A stretch of 64,000 nt of DNA from Cryptomeria japonica (taxonomy: Eukaryota > Streptophyta > Pinopsida > Cupressales > Cupressaceae). Both the position numbers and the translations under genes were made by a program. A model generated the notes under the pieces. The model was not told where the DNA came from, made no database searches, and was given only the letters and a program-made list of their open reading frames with translations. Where the stretch lies: positions 607,463,677 to 607,527,676 of the forward strand of contig NC_081405.1 of the NCBI RefSeq assembly GCF_030272615.1, read 5' to 3'. Below, one piece after another: positions 34,534 through 47,262 of this stretch (its first letter is position 1; each line of letters opens with the position of its first letter).

Positions 34534-35750
34534 ATAGGGGATATGAGCTACTTTGAGACGGCTAGAGAGCTTAAGGCTAGTAGGAATGAGCTTGAAACCC
34601 TAGGGGTCAAACTGAAAGCTTTTCAAGTAAAAAGGAGAGAGCTAACTAAATAAATATTAGAAATATTCGATAATCATTCTTTAGATGAGGCTAGTATTGA
34701 TGCTTTAATTGAGGAAGTTGAAAAACTAAACAGTGAAAAGATTAATCTAAGGAGAGAGCTAGAAGGTCTTACTATCCACATGAGTTAGGAACTGGAAGCC
34801 AGAAGAGCTGCTGAAGATCTTATCAAGGAAAGAGATCATGGGATTGCCAAGCTCAAGCAAGATAATGCTACCTTTCACGAGTATTTGAATGTAAAAAGAG
34901 AAGAAAAAGAGAACCTACAACTAGATCTTGAATCAGCATCATCTTTGAGAGAGAACCTGTCAAAACATAATGAAGTTCTCACCAGACAACTTACTGAAGA
35001 AAATAAGAAATTAGAGAAGTTAAACATAAGTTCCATCTTGCTGGAAGAACAACTTCAATCATAAAGAATGAAGGGTGATACCTTTGGACTTGGTTTTCAC
35101 ACATCTGAAAAAGGTGAATCCTCTTGTATTAAGAGAAACACTCTTAAGAACAAATCTGCTCCTAAGGTCAAGAAACCTACCAATAACAAGGTCTTTAAAC
35201 CTGTTTGTTTTGTTTTCCATAAACTTGGTCACACTACAAATGTTTGTAGAGACAAACCTAACATAAATGCAAGATACAATACTAATGCTAGGTATGAGTC
35301 CAAGAAATTTCAAGGTCATTGCTTCACTTGTATAATGCATGGACATAGATCAGTTGAGTGCAAATATGGAGAAAATAATCCTATACTACATATACATCGA
35401 AGACCAAATGGCAACTGGATGAGAAATTTTGACAACCGGGTCAACATGAACTGGCAAAGACCATACGACAACCGGTTTAGTCCATTTGAGATGGAAAAGG
35501 TAACAAATATCATTTGCACCATCTGTAATAACTTTGGTTATGTGGCTATGAATTGCAGAAGAAGAACTGAGAGAGGTAATGCAGGACCTTGAAAATCATC
35601 TGGTATGGCCTTCTATTACTGTAACAAACCAAGGCACTTGGTAAAACTCTATAGATCCATAAATAGCAAACCGGTCAATCCTTTTAAGAATAAGAAAGGA
35701 AAGCAGAAAGTTAATGTTGAAGAAACTGGAGAAGAAATGAATCTAATATG
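34534..35750 (+). pseudogene. gag: gag of the pol-less element: coiled coil plus zinc knuckles
   Basis: A single frame broken by about four stops. 34534-35060 is a heptad-rich coiled coil ('IDALIEEVEKLNSEKINLRR', 'ENKKLEKLNIS'). Then come four knuckle-like blocks: 'CFVFHKLGHTTNVC' (about 35206-35250), 'CFTCIMHGHRSVEC' (about 35320-35360), 'CTICNNFGYVAMNC' (about 35515-35560) and 'YCNKPRHLVKLY' (about 35617-35655, Cys lost). The N-terminal Copia gag domain is absent: the frame starts almost at the PBS. Nucleic-acid binding is likely. Confidence 0.75.
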
Positions 35751-36293
35751 AAAGAAAAAGAGTGATGCTCACCTAGAGAAGAAACCGTTCCTTCACCAAT
35801 TGTGGAAAATACCGCACCGGTGAATTAAGCCCTTTTAATATGGCTAAGGGGAGCTTAATGATAAATCCACCTCCTGACTCCTTAAAATGAATGAGTGGTA
35901 AGAGAATTTGTATGCATGAAATTTTGATAACTTTTTGTTAATCGGTTATCAACCAGTTTTACATCTATGTATCTTTAAGAAGTGAAATTAGGGTTTGCAA
36001 CCCTAACGGGTGAGCATTTAATATGGTAGGTAAAAAGGATAAAAATGAGTTTTCACTTTTTTATTTTTACCCTAATGCTTTCGATAAAGAAATTTTGAGT
36101 GCTTGCAGAGCTAAGCAAAAATTGTTGGCTAATATTTGTCGAAGCTACATTGAGATTTGTGTAATCAAGCCGATTTGAAGGTTGCAGAATACTGAAGTGG
36201 TGTGCACTTGGGCATTCAACTGGTAAATGAGTTAGCATGCGAGAAATAAGGTATTTCTTTGAATAATCTTTCTTTGAATCTAGTGTATTTGAA

Positions 36294-39200
36294 ATGGCAT
36301 CATCTTCTAAACCTGTAGAGAGATTAATGATTACATCTGAACCTATGGAAGTTGTTGAAGTGAAACAAATTTTGTCATATAATGCATTGTCACAAGTTCC
36401 TAGTGGTGTTATAGAGGTGTCGTATAATGCATTGATTGCAAGATTGAGGATCTTGGATCATTGTCTAGTTACACTCAATTAAAATCCCTTTGCGATGAGA
36501 ATAGGAAGATTCAATCAGAATATATTAGAGTTTATGAAAAATATTTTCATAACAGTGCTTACTTGCTTGAATATTTCAAAGAAGAACACATCCGAATCAT
36601 TTTGAGTTGAGTTCATGGGGAGAACATGCATTTGGAAAGGACTCATAGTATAACCAAGGAAGCCATTCAGGCTGTAATTGGTTTTTACTCAACCGACGAA
36701 GTACCTGTGCTGAGGCGTATTTCAAAAGAGACAGTATACACTCGAACCGTATCAACATCTGATAAGCATGCTTTTTCTATCAATAACATCAGGGACCTAG
36801 CAGTAAAATTGGTGGCTATGGTTATAGGCTATCGGGTATTTTAATCTAGTAGAGTAAACAGTGTTCCATCAACAACGGTGCATACTGCTTACAAGATGAT
36901 AGATGAAAATGCTAATTATGACCTATGTGAGGCCATAAGGAGCCAATTAATGTTAAATCTTTAGTCTATCAAGAAGGACAATAGTCTAAAGTTCAAATTT
37001 GGACAATTACTGATCGGTCTATTATTTTATTTTCAAAATTTCCTACTAGGAATAGGTGATCTTGAGTGGTCCAAGGATCTACTGGTATCTACCCAGCTCA
37101 AGAACAATATTAAGGTTGTGAAGATGACCTTTTCTGCTGCAATGAACAAATACTTCAATGAGTTTCAGAAGAAAATGAGCATGAGATTAAGATTGCTTGA
37201 GGATGTGGTAAAACAATTTTCCAAGGACATTATTTTCATAGTTACCACTGATTTTTGTTTGATGGAGGCAATTGAACCTAGAGAAGAAGAAATGGAAGAT
37301 TTAACTATGACTTACGTATTGGTTATGCTAATAACCTATTAGCATCTCCAAAGGATAAAAAGGGGGCAAAATAGGATATTGTTGAAGTCCAGACTGCACA
37401 AGCTGAAACCACTATTGCTCCTATCACAAGTGGTAAAGGTAAGAAAAAGAAGGCTGAGCAAGTACCTTCAGTGATGAAGAATACAAGGGTGACATAGAGT
37501 GTCCAAACCAAAAAGGAACTGATACCCAAATTTTATGCTAAGAAGGAGAATGCATAAAAGAAAAGAGGTCAAAAACTAATTCTCCAAGAAGAATCTAAAG
37601 ACATTGACATTGAGGACGAACCCAAAAAGATGAAAGCAATTGACAGAGTAGCTAAGAAAGTTGAGGAAGTGACAAAGACAGTTGTGCCTTTTGATATCTC
37701 AACTTAGAAGCCTGAGACCCACTTTGAAAGAACGGTGAAAACATTAGGGAGAAACAGATTTGATAATGTTAGAGAACATTTTGATTCTTTCATTGTAGAA
37801 GAAAAGGAGCAAATCATTCAGTAGGTAATCAATCATTTATGCCATTATAGTACATTACCACATGATCTTGAAAAAGACATCTCTAATTCCTTGTATACTA
37901 TTCTTTTAAATAAATGGGAGGAAGCTATAAAGAAAGAAAATGGAATCATAGATCATATACTTGTGCAATATTTTCTTGAATTATCCAAGGATGAGTTGAA
38001 TGAGTTGGTTGATAAGTATAAAGTTCATTTTCCTTACAGAAGATGATCAATGAAAAGTGCAAACTGTTGAGACTGAGACTCATCAGATTGCTCGAAGTAT
38101 CAAACACTCTAAAGATCTTATACCATCTTATAAGGATGAAAAAGATACTGTTAATAGACCTGAAATGAATGAAGAAGAAATTATGCAAGATGGTGTTGTC
38201 TATCCTATCAAGGAGAAGGATGACACTATTATTCAAGTTGTTGATGATATTTAGGATTCAATTGATCTATGTGGAGACATCATTGCACCAGATATGGAGC
38301 CACCTGAAATCACTGACTTATAGGTTACTTTAGTTGAGAAACTAACAACTCAACCAAAAGTAGACATTCCACTAGCAATAGAGCAACCTGAGAAACCCCA
38401 ATCTCCCCCGGTTTTAGAGGATACTCAGAAGGAATCTATTGAAAATGTTGACACACAGATTTTTGAATAGGGAATGAAGAAATGATAAGAGAAAGCAATT
38501 CTTAAGGTAAAATCTTCTGAACCGGCAAAAACTTTAGTCTTACAACAAATTGATGAAGATGATGATGACTCAATAGGCATCTCAGGGCCTATAAATTTTG
38601 ATAATATGAGTGCATCCAAAATGATGAAGATTTCAACTATCGTGAAATCTATAGCACATAAGAAGAGACTTAAAGAGCAAAGAACGTAAGCTGAAACAAT
38701 TCAGAATGCAGTAGATATTCTATCTAGTCTACTACCAGAAACTTCTACAGGACATCTGACAACCCCTATTAGCAAACTTGGTCAATTGGTTGCTGATGCA
38801 TCTAACCAAATCAAGTTACTTGAAGAAGCAACACAAACTTATGCTGAAAAAAGTTACAAGAAGAAGTATGGAGAGCAACTTATAAAATAAATTGATTCAA
38901 GGAAACTTGCTCTAACTTTTAACAAAGATTTATTGAGAAAAGCTATTGAAAGAGGAGGAAAATAGCTTGCTTCTACTTCTAATGTTTCATTCTTTTATTC
39001 TGATATAACTAAAAAACAAATTGAAATAGAGCAAGATCTAGAAAAGATATGTAATGCATATGTCCCACTTCAGGACTCTATTTGTGTTTTCACAAATCTG
39101 TGGATGATTTGCACAATAGGCTGGATACCTATGATCTTGAGAAAGAAAAAAGACTCCGGTCACTAAAGGAATTGAAGAGTCTAATCACATGCCAAGTGGA

Positions 39201-39370
39201 CATACTACAAAAAGCCTACACAAATGTAGAAGCTATCTTAGCAACTCTAGAAACCTAAACACTGGATTCCATGGAAGAGTTCAATAATAGATTATGTCTA
39301 CACTTGAGTACACTCAGAATGTGCTGGAAACATGAAAAAATGCCCTATCACAGTTGAAGAAGAAATTTAA
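36294..39370 (+). pseudogene. Long second ORF replacing pol, unknown function
   Basis: About 1000 codons in pieces with stops and a few frameshifts. Blocks: 'MASSSKPVERLMITSEPMEV' (36294); 'SDKHAFSINNIRDLAVKLVA' and 'MVIGYRVF' (36760-36840); 'FKFGQLLIGLLFYFQN' (37000); 'NKYFNEFQKKMSMRLRLLED' (37147); a basic tract with 'KGKKKKAEQ' (37437); 'EEAIKKENGIIDHILVQYF' (37920); and a Glu/Lys-rich C-terminal half with predicted coiled coils ('EATQTYAEKSYKKKYGEQL', 38830). None of the Copia protease, integrase or RT signatures occurs. Most stops replace a codon where Gln reads naturally (see findings). Possibly an env-position or captured ORF. Confidence 0.55.
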
Positions 39371-39638
39371 TGTTATTTTCATGAGACTTGCATATACATG
39401 ATCCCTGATTCAGTTTTTAAGTTTTTGTAAAACATTGTGATACAAACTTTTCTATGTATATATATTTCTTTTCAATTTGGCATTGTTGTCAAAGGGGGAG
39501 TAGAAATATATGTATGTGTGTTTTCAAAAATTTTATATGATGTATGTATTAAAGGGGAGCATGTGTATATGTGTAAAAAAAATTTAAGCACACTTAGCGG
39601 TATTACTGTAAAATTTTCTAAGTTTTGCCATCAATGCC

Positions 39639-39650
39639 AAAGTGGAAGAT
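39639..39650 (+). other. Polypurine tract
   Basis: AAAGTGGAAGAT directly before the 3' LTR, a one-substitution form of the plant Copia AAAGGGGGAGAT. Confidence 0.8.
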
Positions 39651-40764
39651 TGTTGTCTTCTTGATGATTGTAATGAATTCATCACATGTTATCATTTATG
39701 ATACCCATACACACACATATGTTCATATTGTCTACCGGTGTAACTTCATAGTTGTTTACACTTCAACCAGTATACTAGAGGTTTATATCTAACTGGTACT
39801 TGGTAACAACCGGTATATGCATGGTGGTAGCCAATGGTTATACATAACTCGGCATCAACAAGGAGTATCAAGGCCAACAAATATTATCATAGGAATATCA
39901 AGCATAACGGTTTATATGTTTAACTCCAACTGGTATTGATTGTTCCAACCGGTATTTGCTGATTATGTGATGAGTTATCACAAGTCGTGATGAGTTATTC
40001 TCACTGACAAGATTTGGTGGTATTTATGTGATGAGTTATTATCACTTGACTAGATACACTGCACCTAGGTAATTGTGTTATGATTTCTTGAGGCCAGCAT
40101 GAAATCTAAATGTCTATTTATTGACACCACCATTAGTTATTTTTAAATGAGTGAAAGTGATATGTTATGTGCGAAGGAAGAAGTGTTTAGTCACAGAGTA
40201 TGTTGGTAAAGAGGAGTTAACTCCATATAATAGGATTTATACAAGCAATTTGTGCTATCACTAGATCACATCACTTGTTGTTTTCTATCCACTGCAATAG
40301 TCAAATCCCCTAGCCGGGTAAGCTCTAACAAGCTTCATTGTTCAAATCGTCTAACCAAGTGATCCATTAGTTTGGATTTAAAAATCCTCCACCAAGGTTA
40401 CTCCTTACAGGGTACTACCAGTTACTGGGTATAGTTTTTAACTAAGCTTCGAGATCTTTAATAGGATTCTCTCCTAGCAGAGCATTTTTGTACACCATAA
40501 TTGGTCTGTTATCTATTACCGCAGATAGTTAACTTGTGAGTACCATCTCACCGTGGTTTTTACCTATTTGGGTTTTCCATGTATAAACACTTGTGTTATG
40601 GTGCATGTTTTACTTATTGTGGATTTTGTTATATCATTTTTGAATGCATGCATATTGTTTAACAAACTTGTTAAGTTTATCTATCGTTAAGTGTTTAAAG
40701 TAGTACAATTTTTGGTGTCACTGATTCAGCCCCCCCCCCCTCTAAGTGCTTTACAAGTCCATCA
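39651..40764 (+). repeat. 3' LTR
   Basis: 1114 bp from TGTTGTCTTCTTGATG to 'caagtccatca'. Holds an 11-base C run at about 40729 that is shorter in the 5' LTR. Confidence 0.92.
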
Positions 40765-41610
40765 TATACATGCATTAGGATTAAGGGTATAACTTGTGCT
40801 AGCTAGTTCTTCATATTTAGGATCAATAAATGGGTAATTAATGCTTCTAGGTTTTTGGTATTGGAGATAAACTGATGGGTGACAAGTTTATTGGTTTTTG
40901 AAATTTATGATAATGGTTGTGTTCATATCATATGAATTGGTTGATTTCTACTTGATTCTTCTTTATTTCATTGATAAAAGTGCTTAGATGAGCAATGCCA
41001 TTATAATTAGATTATTCTCTATATGATTAACATTGTGAAGATACAATTTATCCTATTATCTAATATTAAATTATTCACATATTACCTTTAATCCTTCATA
41101 TAAATCACTATATCATAAACTACATTACATAAAATATATAATTCTTATTTGAAAAATATTTATAAAACCAAATAGATCTTAATACACACGATAATCATAT
41201 TCAGTACTTCACCTCCATCATATCCATCTATGTTGGATCTCAATACAACTAACACATAATCCTTATACTCATTAGCACTTGAGTAAAAAATAAAAAGAAG
41301 AGTAACATATTGACTAGATTACTTTGGAAGAAGGATATTGTAGCCTTATACCACCTTTCATAGTTGATGGGTTCCAACAAACTCCCCATAACAAAATTAG
41401 ACGGTATGGACACTCTTACATGTCACTATATTGCTTCCTGTGACAACTGACTGTGGAGTGTGAAAGAAAAGTTCACCCACTCCTTCGATGTTGATTTCCT
41501 TGGCTTTTAGACATCTTATTGGATGAAAATCAAATGTTGTTGAATGCACATATAATTCTGAGGACTTCCACTTGTACCAAGACTCCTAGCTCTTCAGTTT
41601 TGTTTTTACT
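40765..41610. repeat. R1 right end and TIR-locus duplicate lacking the TIR gene
   Basis: 40765-41160 completes R1 copy B. 41160-41420 matches 12412-12680 ('gggttccaacaaactcc' at 41367), then sequence jumps after about 45 unmatched bases to 'gttcacccactcc' (41470), which corresponds to 14570, upstream of the TIR gene. 41540-41600 holds one partial unit of the 173-bp repeat ('gaggacttccacttg', 'gactcctagctcttcag'). Roughly 1.9 kb containing both TIR exons is absent. Confidence 0.8.
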
Positions 41611-41632
41611 TCCATATAGAATAAAAATCTCA

Positions 41633-42569
41633 AGGTTAGGGTTATGATTCAGGTTCAAAATAGGGTTTAGTAATTATGGTTAGGGTAAATTTTAGAGGTC
41701 AATTAAGGCTATGATTCAAATGCATTAGGTCTAGGTGTAAATTAGGATTAGGGATAGTGTTTAATTATGGTTAGATTAGGGTTCAAGTTGTAGTTAGGGC
41801 TTAATTTTAGGGTTATAGTTAAGCTAGCTATGGTTAGGTTTCAATTATGGTATAATTAGGCTACTAGTAGGGTTCAATTAAGTATAGATTAGGGATATTA
41901 TCAAGGTCAAGGTTTTATTAAGATATGGGTTTAATTATAGTTAGGGTTAGTGTTATATTTCAATTTGGGTTAAAATTAGGGTTATGATTCAATTATATTA
42001 GAGTTCAATTAGGTTATTGTTTTTCGGGTAAAATCCAATTAGGACTAGGTTTGAAACCAATACATTTATATTATTTGGTATTAGGTTTTTAGTTAGAGAT
42101 ATAGTTAGGCTTAGAGATATTATTAGGTTAGGCTTAAGGTTAAGGTTAGGGTTAAGATTCCAGTTAGAGATATTATTAAAGATAGAATAATAATTATGAT
42201 AAGTTTTTGTTCAAGATTGAGGTTAGGGTTACTAAGTTAGCTTTAGGGTTTAGGGTAATGGTTAAGATTATTGGTAGGGTTAGAGTTTACATAATGGTTA
42301 GGGTTAGGGTTAGGGATAGGGGTATGGTTAGGGTTAGGGTTTAGGGTCAGGGTTATGGTTTAATATTATGATGAGGGTTATGGTTAGGGTTAGCATTATG
42401 GTTAGGGTTTATATCAAGGTTAGGGTTAGGGGTGGATTATGATTATGTTTTACATCATGACTAGGATTAGGGTAAATATTTTAGTGAGTATTATTGTAGG
42501 TTTAGGGTTTACATCACATGTAAGGTTAGGGGTAGGATTAGGATAATGATTAGGGTTTAGGATTATGGT
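41633..42569. repeat. Interstitial telomere-like repeat block
   Basis: Nearly 1 kb of degenerate GGTTAGGG / TTTAGGG / GGTTATGG units on the plus strand, cleanest at 42290-42350 where several GGTTAGGG runs adjoin. The plant telomere unit is TTTAGGG. AT-rich sequence continues on both sides, so this is internal, not a chromosome end. Confidence 0.85.
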
Positions 42570-43849
42570 TAAAATAAATCTTTAAAATTATAATAAAAGA
42601 ATTAAGCTAGTTCATTTTCAAAAAATGAAGCAACGATGCTAATTGTTTGACACGTTAAAAAAATTATGTTATATTGGCTTTATGATATTGTTACAAACTT
42701 TTTTTCATGATTCTACAAATGCACACCAATACTTACAAAGCCATTTTCTTGGGAATTTTCTCTGAGAATGGGAAATAAAATATGAATGAAGTTTTCTTCA
42801 CTCATTTTTTTTTTGTTATGGAGTGAGAAAAAAAATAGTGAACTTTGGGAACTTAGAAGATAGAATGTTATATCATCTAAAGTCTTGAAAAACTTTCCTA
42901 GTATACTCTCTAAGTTCATTGTCAAATATCAAAAGGAAATAATAATTCATGACTATTCTAAGTATATGCTTTCTTTTACTAACTTCTAAAGTGATGAACC
43001 CATTAATTTGAGGATCCTAATATTTTAAAAATTAAAGCACATATTAATTCTATACTTTTTATAAATAACTTTAAGGTAAAATAAATAACTTTTGTATATT
43101 TTATAAATTGTTTCCATTATATTTTTATAAATAACTTTAAAGTAAAATAAAGTAGCAATTTTATACTAAATAATAATAGTAATAGTAAATAAATATTGTC
43201 AAATAGTAATTTGATATTTTAATTTTTTTATTATTTTTATTCGTATAAAATATATTTTTATATATTTTTGAATTGAAGTTAATTTATATTGTGTAGGAAT
43301 TAGCATAAATCAACTAACTTTAAATAGTGTCCTTTTATTGTGAAATTAAATTAAATGCAATTCTATTTTTTGAATGAATTAACAATTAGTTTTACAATAA
43401 CTTTAAAAATGAAATCTAGAAATAAATAGGATCTTTTTAAAATATTGTAGATATTTAAACAACATTTATATTCTATTTTTCTTTTTTTTTATGCAAATCT
43501 CTACAATTTCTAAAATTAAATTACATTTTATTTTTACTTTTAAAAAAATGAATCATCAATTAGGTTTAGAATAAATTTAAAACTAAATCTATATTTAAAT
43601 GGAAATTTTCTATATTTTTTAAAGATATCAACAAAATTTCTATTTTATTTCTAGTCTTTTTGCATGCAAATCATTTCAAATTCTTAAACTAAACTAAATT
43701 TAATTTTAGAAAAAAAAAATTTGATAATTGATTTTTGAGATTTGCAATTGTCATTATCTAAATAGAAAAATTACAGTCTTCTACAAAATGGAATTGCACT
43801 CTGGCATATTTTCTAAAACATGACAAATAACATAAGAGAAAGCCAAACA
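42570..43849. other. No gene; very AT-rich
   Basis: Long A/T runs, including 43020-43740, with no supported frame. Confidence 0.6.
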
Positions 43850-45900
43850 AGACAAGGAGATAAATATCATTATAAAAGGTTTGAAGGAATTTGGATAGAA
43901 GGAAAGAACAAATATTTTAGCAAGGTATTTTCTCAAGGACAAGTTGAAGTGGATAGGCTATATTCAAACAACAAATAGGATGAAAAAGAAAATAGGAGAA
44001 GGAAATGATAGGCATGTGAGATTTACTCTAAGAATCTTGGAGGACAAATCTATGGTCCTTAAAAGTAGAGGGATTGTTAGAGGTATTTATATTTACCTAG
44101 ATGCAAGAAAATGGGCATGGCTGAAAAATGGAAAAAATAAAATCAGCAAGCAATGGACACACAAGAAATAGGGACTTGGGGCTCCATGAGAGTATACAAA
44201 CATGGTAAGTTGGAAATGCAGATATGGAAACACATGAACATGACGGATGCAAAATCCCAGACTTTGAAGGATACAAAAAATTTCTATGTGGAATGAAGAG
44301 ATTGGGATAGGTAAAGGGCACGGAGGGGTCACAATTTTAGTAAAATAAATATGGAGTGGTATTTTGAAGTTAGAGAAAGAGGACCCAAATAAATAGTTTA
44401 TATGGTTGAAAATAACAGATAATGAGGATACAATTTGGATGGTGGTTTTCTATTTTTCTCCAAAAGGTTCAAAATTTTTCAAGAAGAGGAATTTGGATAC
44501 CAAATATCCTTATGATCCACTAAAGAAAGATATCTCAAATTTTAGCATTGTAGGTGATATTATCCTGATTGGTGACTTCAATGCTAGGATAGGGAACAAT
44601 CAATCTATTTATATGAGAAACAATGTAGAGGAGGATAAAATCCCCTTATGGCTAGGGGAAAATGAAGATCATCTTTAGAAAATGACTTCACAAGATGGGA
44701 ATGGGAGTTTATCACACTTTGGAGTTGAGTTGTTAGGCCTTTGTAGCCTATATTGGTCATATGTAATGGCATGAAAAATTGGCTGAGATTTAATAGTATC
44801 ACTTGCAAAACATATAATGGACAAAGTCTGATAGACTACATAGTATATTCTCAAAGCTTTATTTCCAACTTGGTGGACTTAACCTTTGAAGACTGTCCTG
44901 TAGAGATGATTTTGATCATATACCCTTTTTGTATTAAGTTTGGTGTAAACACTAAGGCCTACAAGAAGAGTATATTCAACACTCTCACAAGAAGGTCATC
45001 ACACAAGGTAAAATCCTTATAAATCAAGAAAATAGGGAGCTCTTCAAGGTAGCTCTAGAAAAACACTTGTAGTTGGCAAAAAATAGTATAGAAAACAATG
45101 GAAACAAGAGGGAAAAAGAGTATGTTCACAATAGCATGCCGATCTTTTTAATACACAAATCTTTGAAGGTGTGTATGCATTGTAAACCTATGAAGAGGGT
45201 ATGAAATATCTTTCTAGCTAATCCTTGGTATGACAAAGAGTGCAAGGATGCTAAAAAATCTCTTATAGGGAAGGAGTAAAACAAGCAAACAAGTTAATAT
45301 ACAAGAAATTGATAAAATTTTTTTTTTAAAAAAATGTAATTTGAAGACGGAAGGAACTAATTGCCATAGGGAAACACAATCCGAAATCATTGTGGAGGGA
45401 GTTGAAGAAAAGAAAATGTAAACAGAAAATAATATTAGAGATGCCTTGTGGATGGATTATGTGAAGCTCTTCTATGAACAAGGAAATGAGAAAATAAATC
45501 CACCCACAATTGACACTTCAACTAAGGGTTTTTTAGTAATAGACATCAAACAAGGTATAAAGAATTTGGTAAGTGGTGAAACACAAGATATTGATGGTCT
45601 GCAGGAAGAATTTTAAAATGGGGAGCTGACCTCCTAGCTCCACATATCAAGAAGATCTTTAATGAAGTTACCCAAAACATCTTTCTAGTTGAATGGACAA
45701 CTAGTGTTGTTATTCCTCTCCACAAAAGTGGAGAAATTAATAACCCTTCTAATTACCATACTATTATGGTCAACCCTCTCTTTGGAAATCTTTTTGGGAG
45801 TATGCTACAATTTAAGATCAGCAAATGGCCAAGAAAGAGGGAAAAAGGGCTAGGGAGCAGGCTCGTATATGACCTAAACTGTATCAATATAGGTACTTTG
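43850..45900 (+). pseudogene. Second type of LINE: endonuclease and reverse transcriptase relic
   Basis: Plus-strand non-LTR polyprotein different from the L1-like ones. Endonuclease: 'MVVFYFSPKGSKFFKKRN' (44440), 'ILIGDFNARIGNNQSIYMRN' (44560-44620), 'NGQSLIDYIVYSQSFISNLV' (44817-44876). Linker 'WYDKECKDAKKSLIGKE' (45230). RT start: 'DIDGLQEEF', 'LAPHIKKIFNEVTQNIF', 'VEWTTSVVIPLHKSGEINNP' (45690-45750) and 'SNYHTIMVNPLFGNLFGSML' (45750-45810). The 'GDFNARIG...IDYI' style is closer to RTE-like elements than to plant L1. Many stops; it ends at about 45900 before the catalytic Asp pair. Confidence 0.75.
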
Positions 45901-45964
45901 CAATTTGAAATAGCAGTTGAATATCGCAAATCACTCTATGGTTGCCACACAATTTTTATTATCA

Positions 45965-46064
45965 ACCCATTTTCAGGGAGATTGTTAGACTATGGAAAAA
46001 GGCTATTAACCTATTTTCAGGGAGATTGGTAGACTATGGACAAAGGTTGTTTACCTATTTTTCA
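45965..46064. repeat. 44-bp tandem repeat, about 2.3 units
   Basis: 'acc(c/t)attttcagggagatt' begins at 45965, 46009 and 46053; the first two units differ at a few bases. Confidence 0.85.
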
Positions 46065-47262
46065 GGCAGTCTACATTTTTTTGTTCACCTGAAGATGGCT
46101 AGATGATGGAGACAGCCTATTTTCAAGCGTGAGACAATTTTTCCTAGGAAAAGTAGTGTGGCAAGTCCACTTATAACAAAAGCCTATTGGATAAATATTC
46201 AATAGTCAATATAATTGATATATAGAAAATAATTTAGAATAATGTTTTATGATTTAAAATTTCGATATAATTTTTTCTTCACTATTCACATTATTAGAAA
46301 TTGTAAATCAATTTTATTTTAAATTTAATAATTATTTTTTCTAATATTTTTGGTTTATCACTAATATTAGAAATAAACTCTTTTCAATATAATAATCATT
46401 ATTACACATATTGACTATTTACTTTCTTTATTTTAATGATGTAGAATTTTGATTAAAAAACTGTGCACACTTCTAATAGATGTATTCATATACAAGACAT
46501 GTAATAATTAAATTGAGATATGGTGAAGGAAAATCTCACCTACATGGCCTTTAGACACGTTCTAATAAGGGAGTCAGTAAGCTTGGAAGTTGTTTTCCTT
46601 ACAACTTTAGACTTGTTGACTTGTCGACTTGTTGACACATTCACTTGTTTTACAAATTATGTGCCTGTACCTTTGATACATTTGGTACTTTAATTTCTGG
46701 ATTGTTTTTTAATTTTCAAAGATATACAAATCTAATGTCAATTATTTATAAAATGTTGTATTGAAAAACAAAATTTTGTTTTAATAAATTAAAATATTTG
46801 TAAATTAAGAATTTGTGTACAAATTTTTACATTAATATTTCAAAAGTCATTTTCTTATTTATAAAGAATAGTAGGTTCTTCTATTATAAAGATAATGTTT
46901 CCAACAATTATTATAAAAGATAGAAAAGTGTTAATTGGAAAAATAATGTGTTTTACTAAGTAAAATATTTTTCCTTTTGCTATTGCTTTTAAGAGAATTC
47001 TATTGGAACCCCTAGAATTGAATTTGGTCTTTTTCTTTTTCTATGTCATTTGAGCTCAAAATTGGTAAGAAGAAGTATTATTTACATGTCTAATTATATT
47101 ATAAAATGACATCTAGGATGTCTTTGTAACTATCTTCATGTTATGAGAGTAACCAACAGATAACCATTTTTTTATTTTAATCAGAGCGATAGGTAGGAGA
47201 GGACATGTGAAAAAGAGAAAGTCAGGGTTTTGAACCTGCAAAGAGGGAGAACAGGCAGAGCA
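46065..47262. other. No gene; AT-rich
   Basis: No supported frame or repeat match. A possible small palindromic run 'gacttgttgacttgtcgact' lies at 46612. Confidence 0.55.

Larger units (their letters stand above)
33365..40764 (+). mobile_element. LTR retrotransposon without pol, carrying gag and a second ORF
   Basis: LTRs at 33365-34471 and 39651-40764, PBS at 34474-34486, polypurine tract at 39639-39650. Flanks TATAT (33360-33364) and TATAC (40765-40769) form a 5-bp duplication with one change, and the paralogous R1 copy at 51600 shows the uninterrupted site. The 5.2-kb interior holds a Copia-style gag with zinc knuckles, and then, where protease, integrase and RT should be, a long frame series of unknown nature (36294-39370). 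The element is therefore non-autonomous. PBS, PPT and gag style point to the Copia/SIRE side. Confidence 0.9.

Noticed and set aside
41633-42569. A true chromosome end
   Set aside because: Units are degenerate and ordinary repeat DNA continues on both sides.
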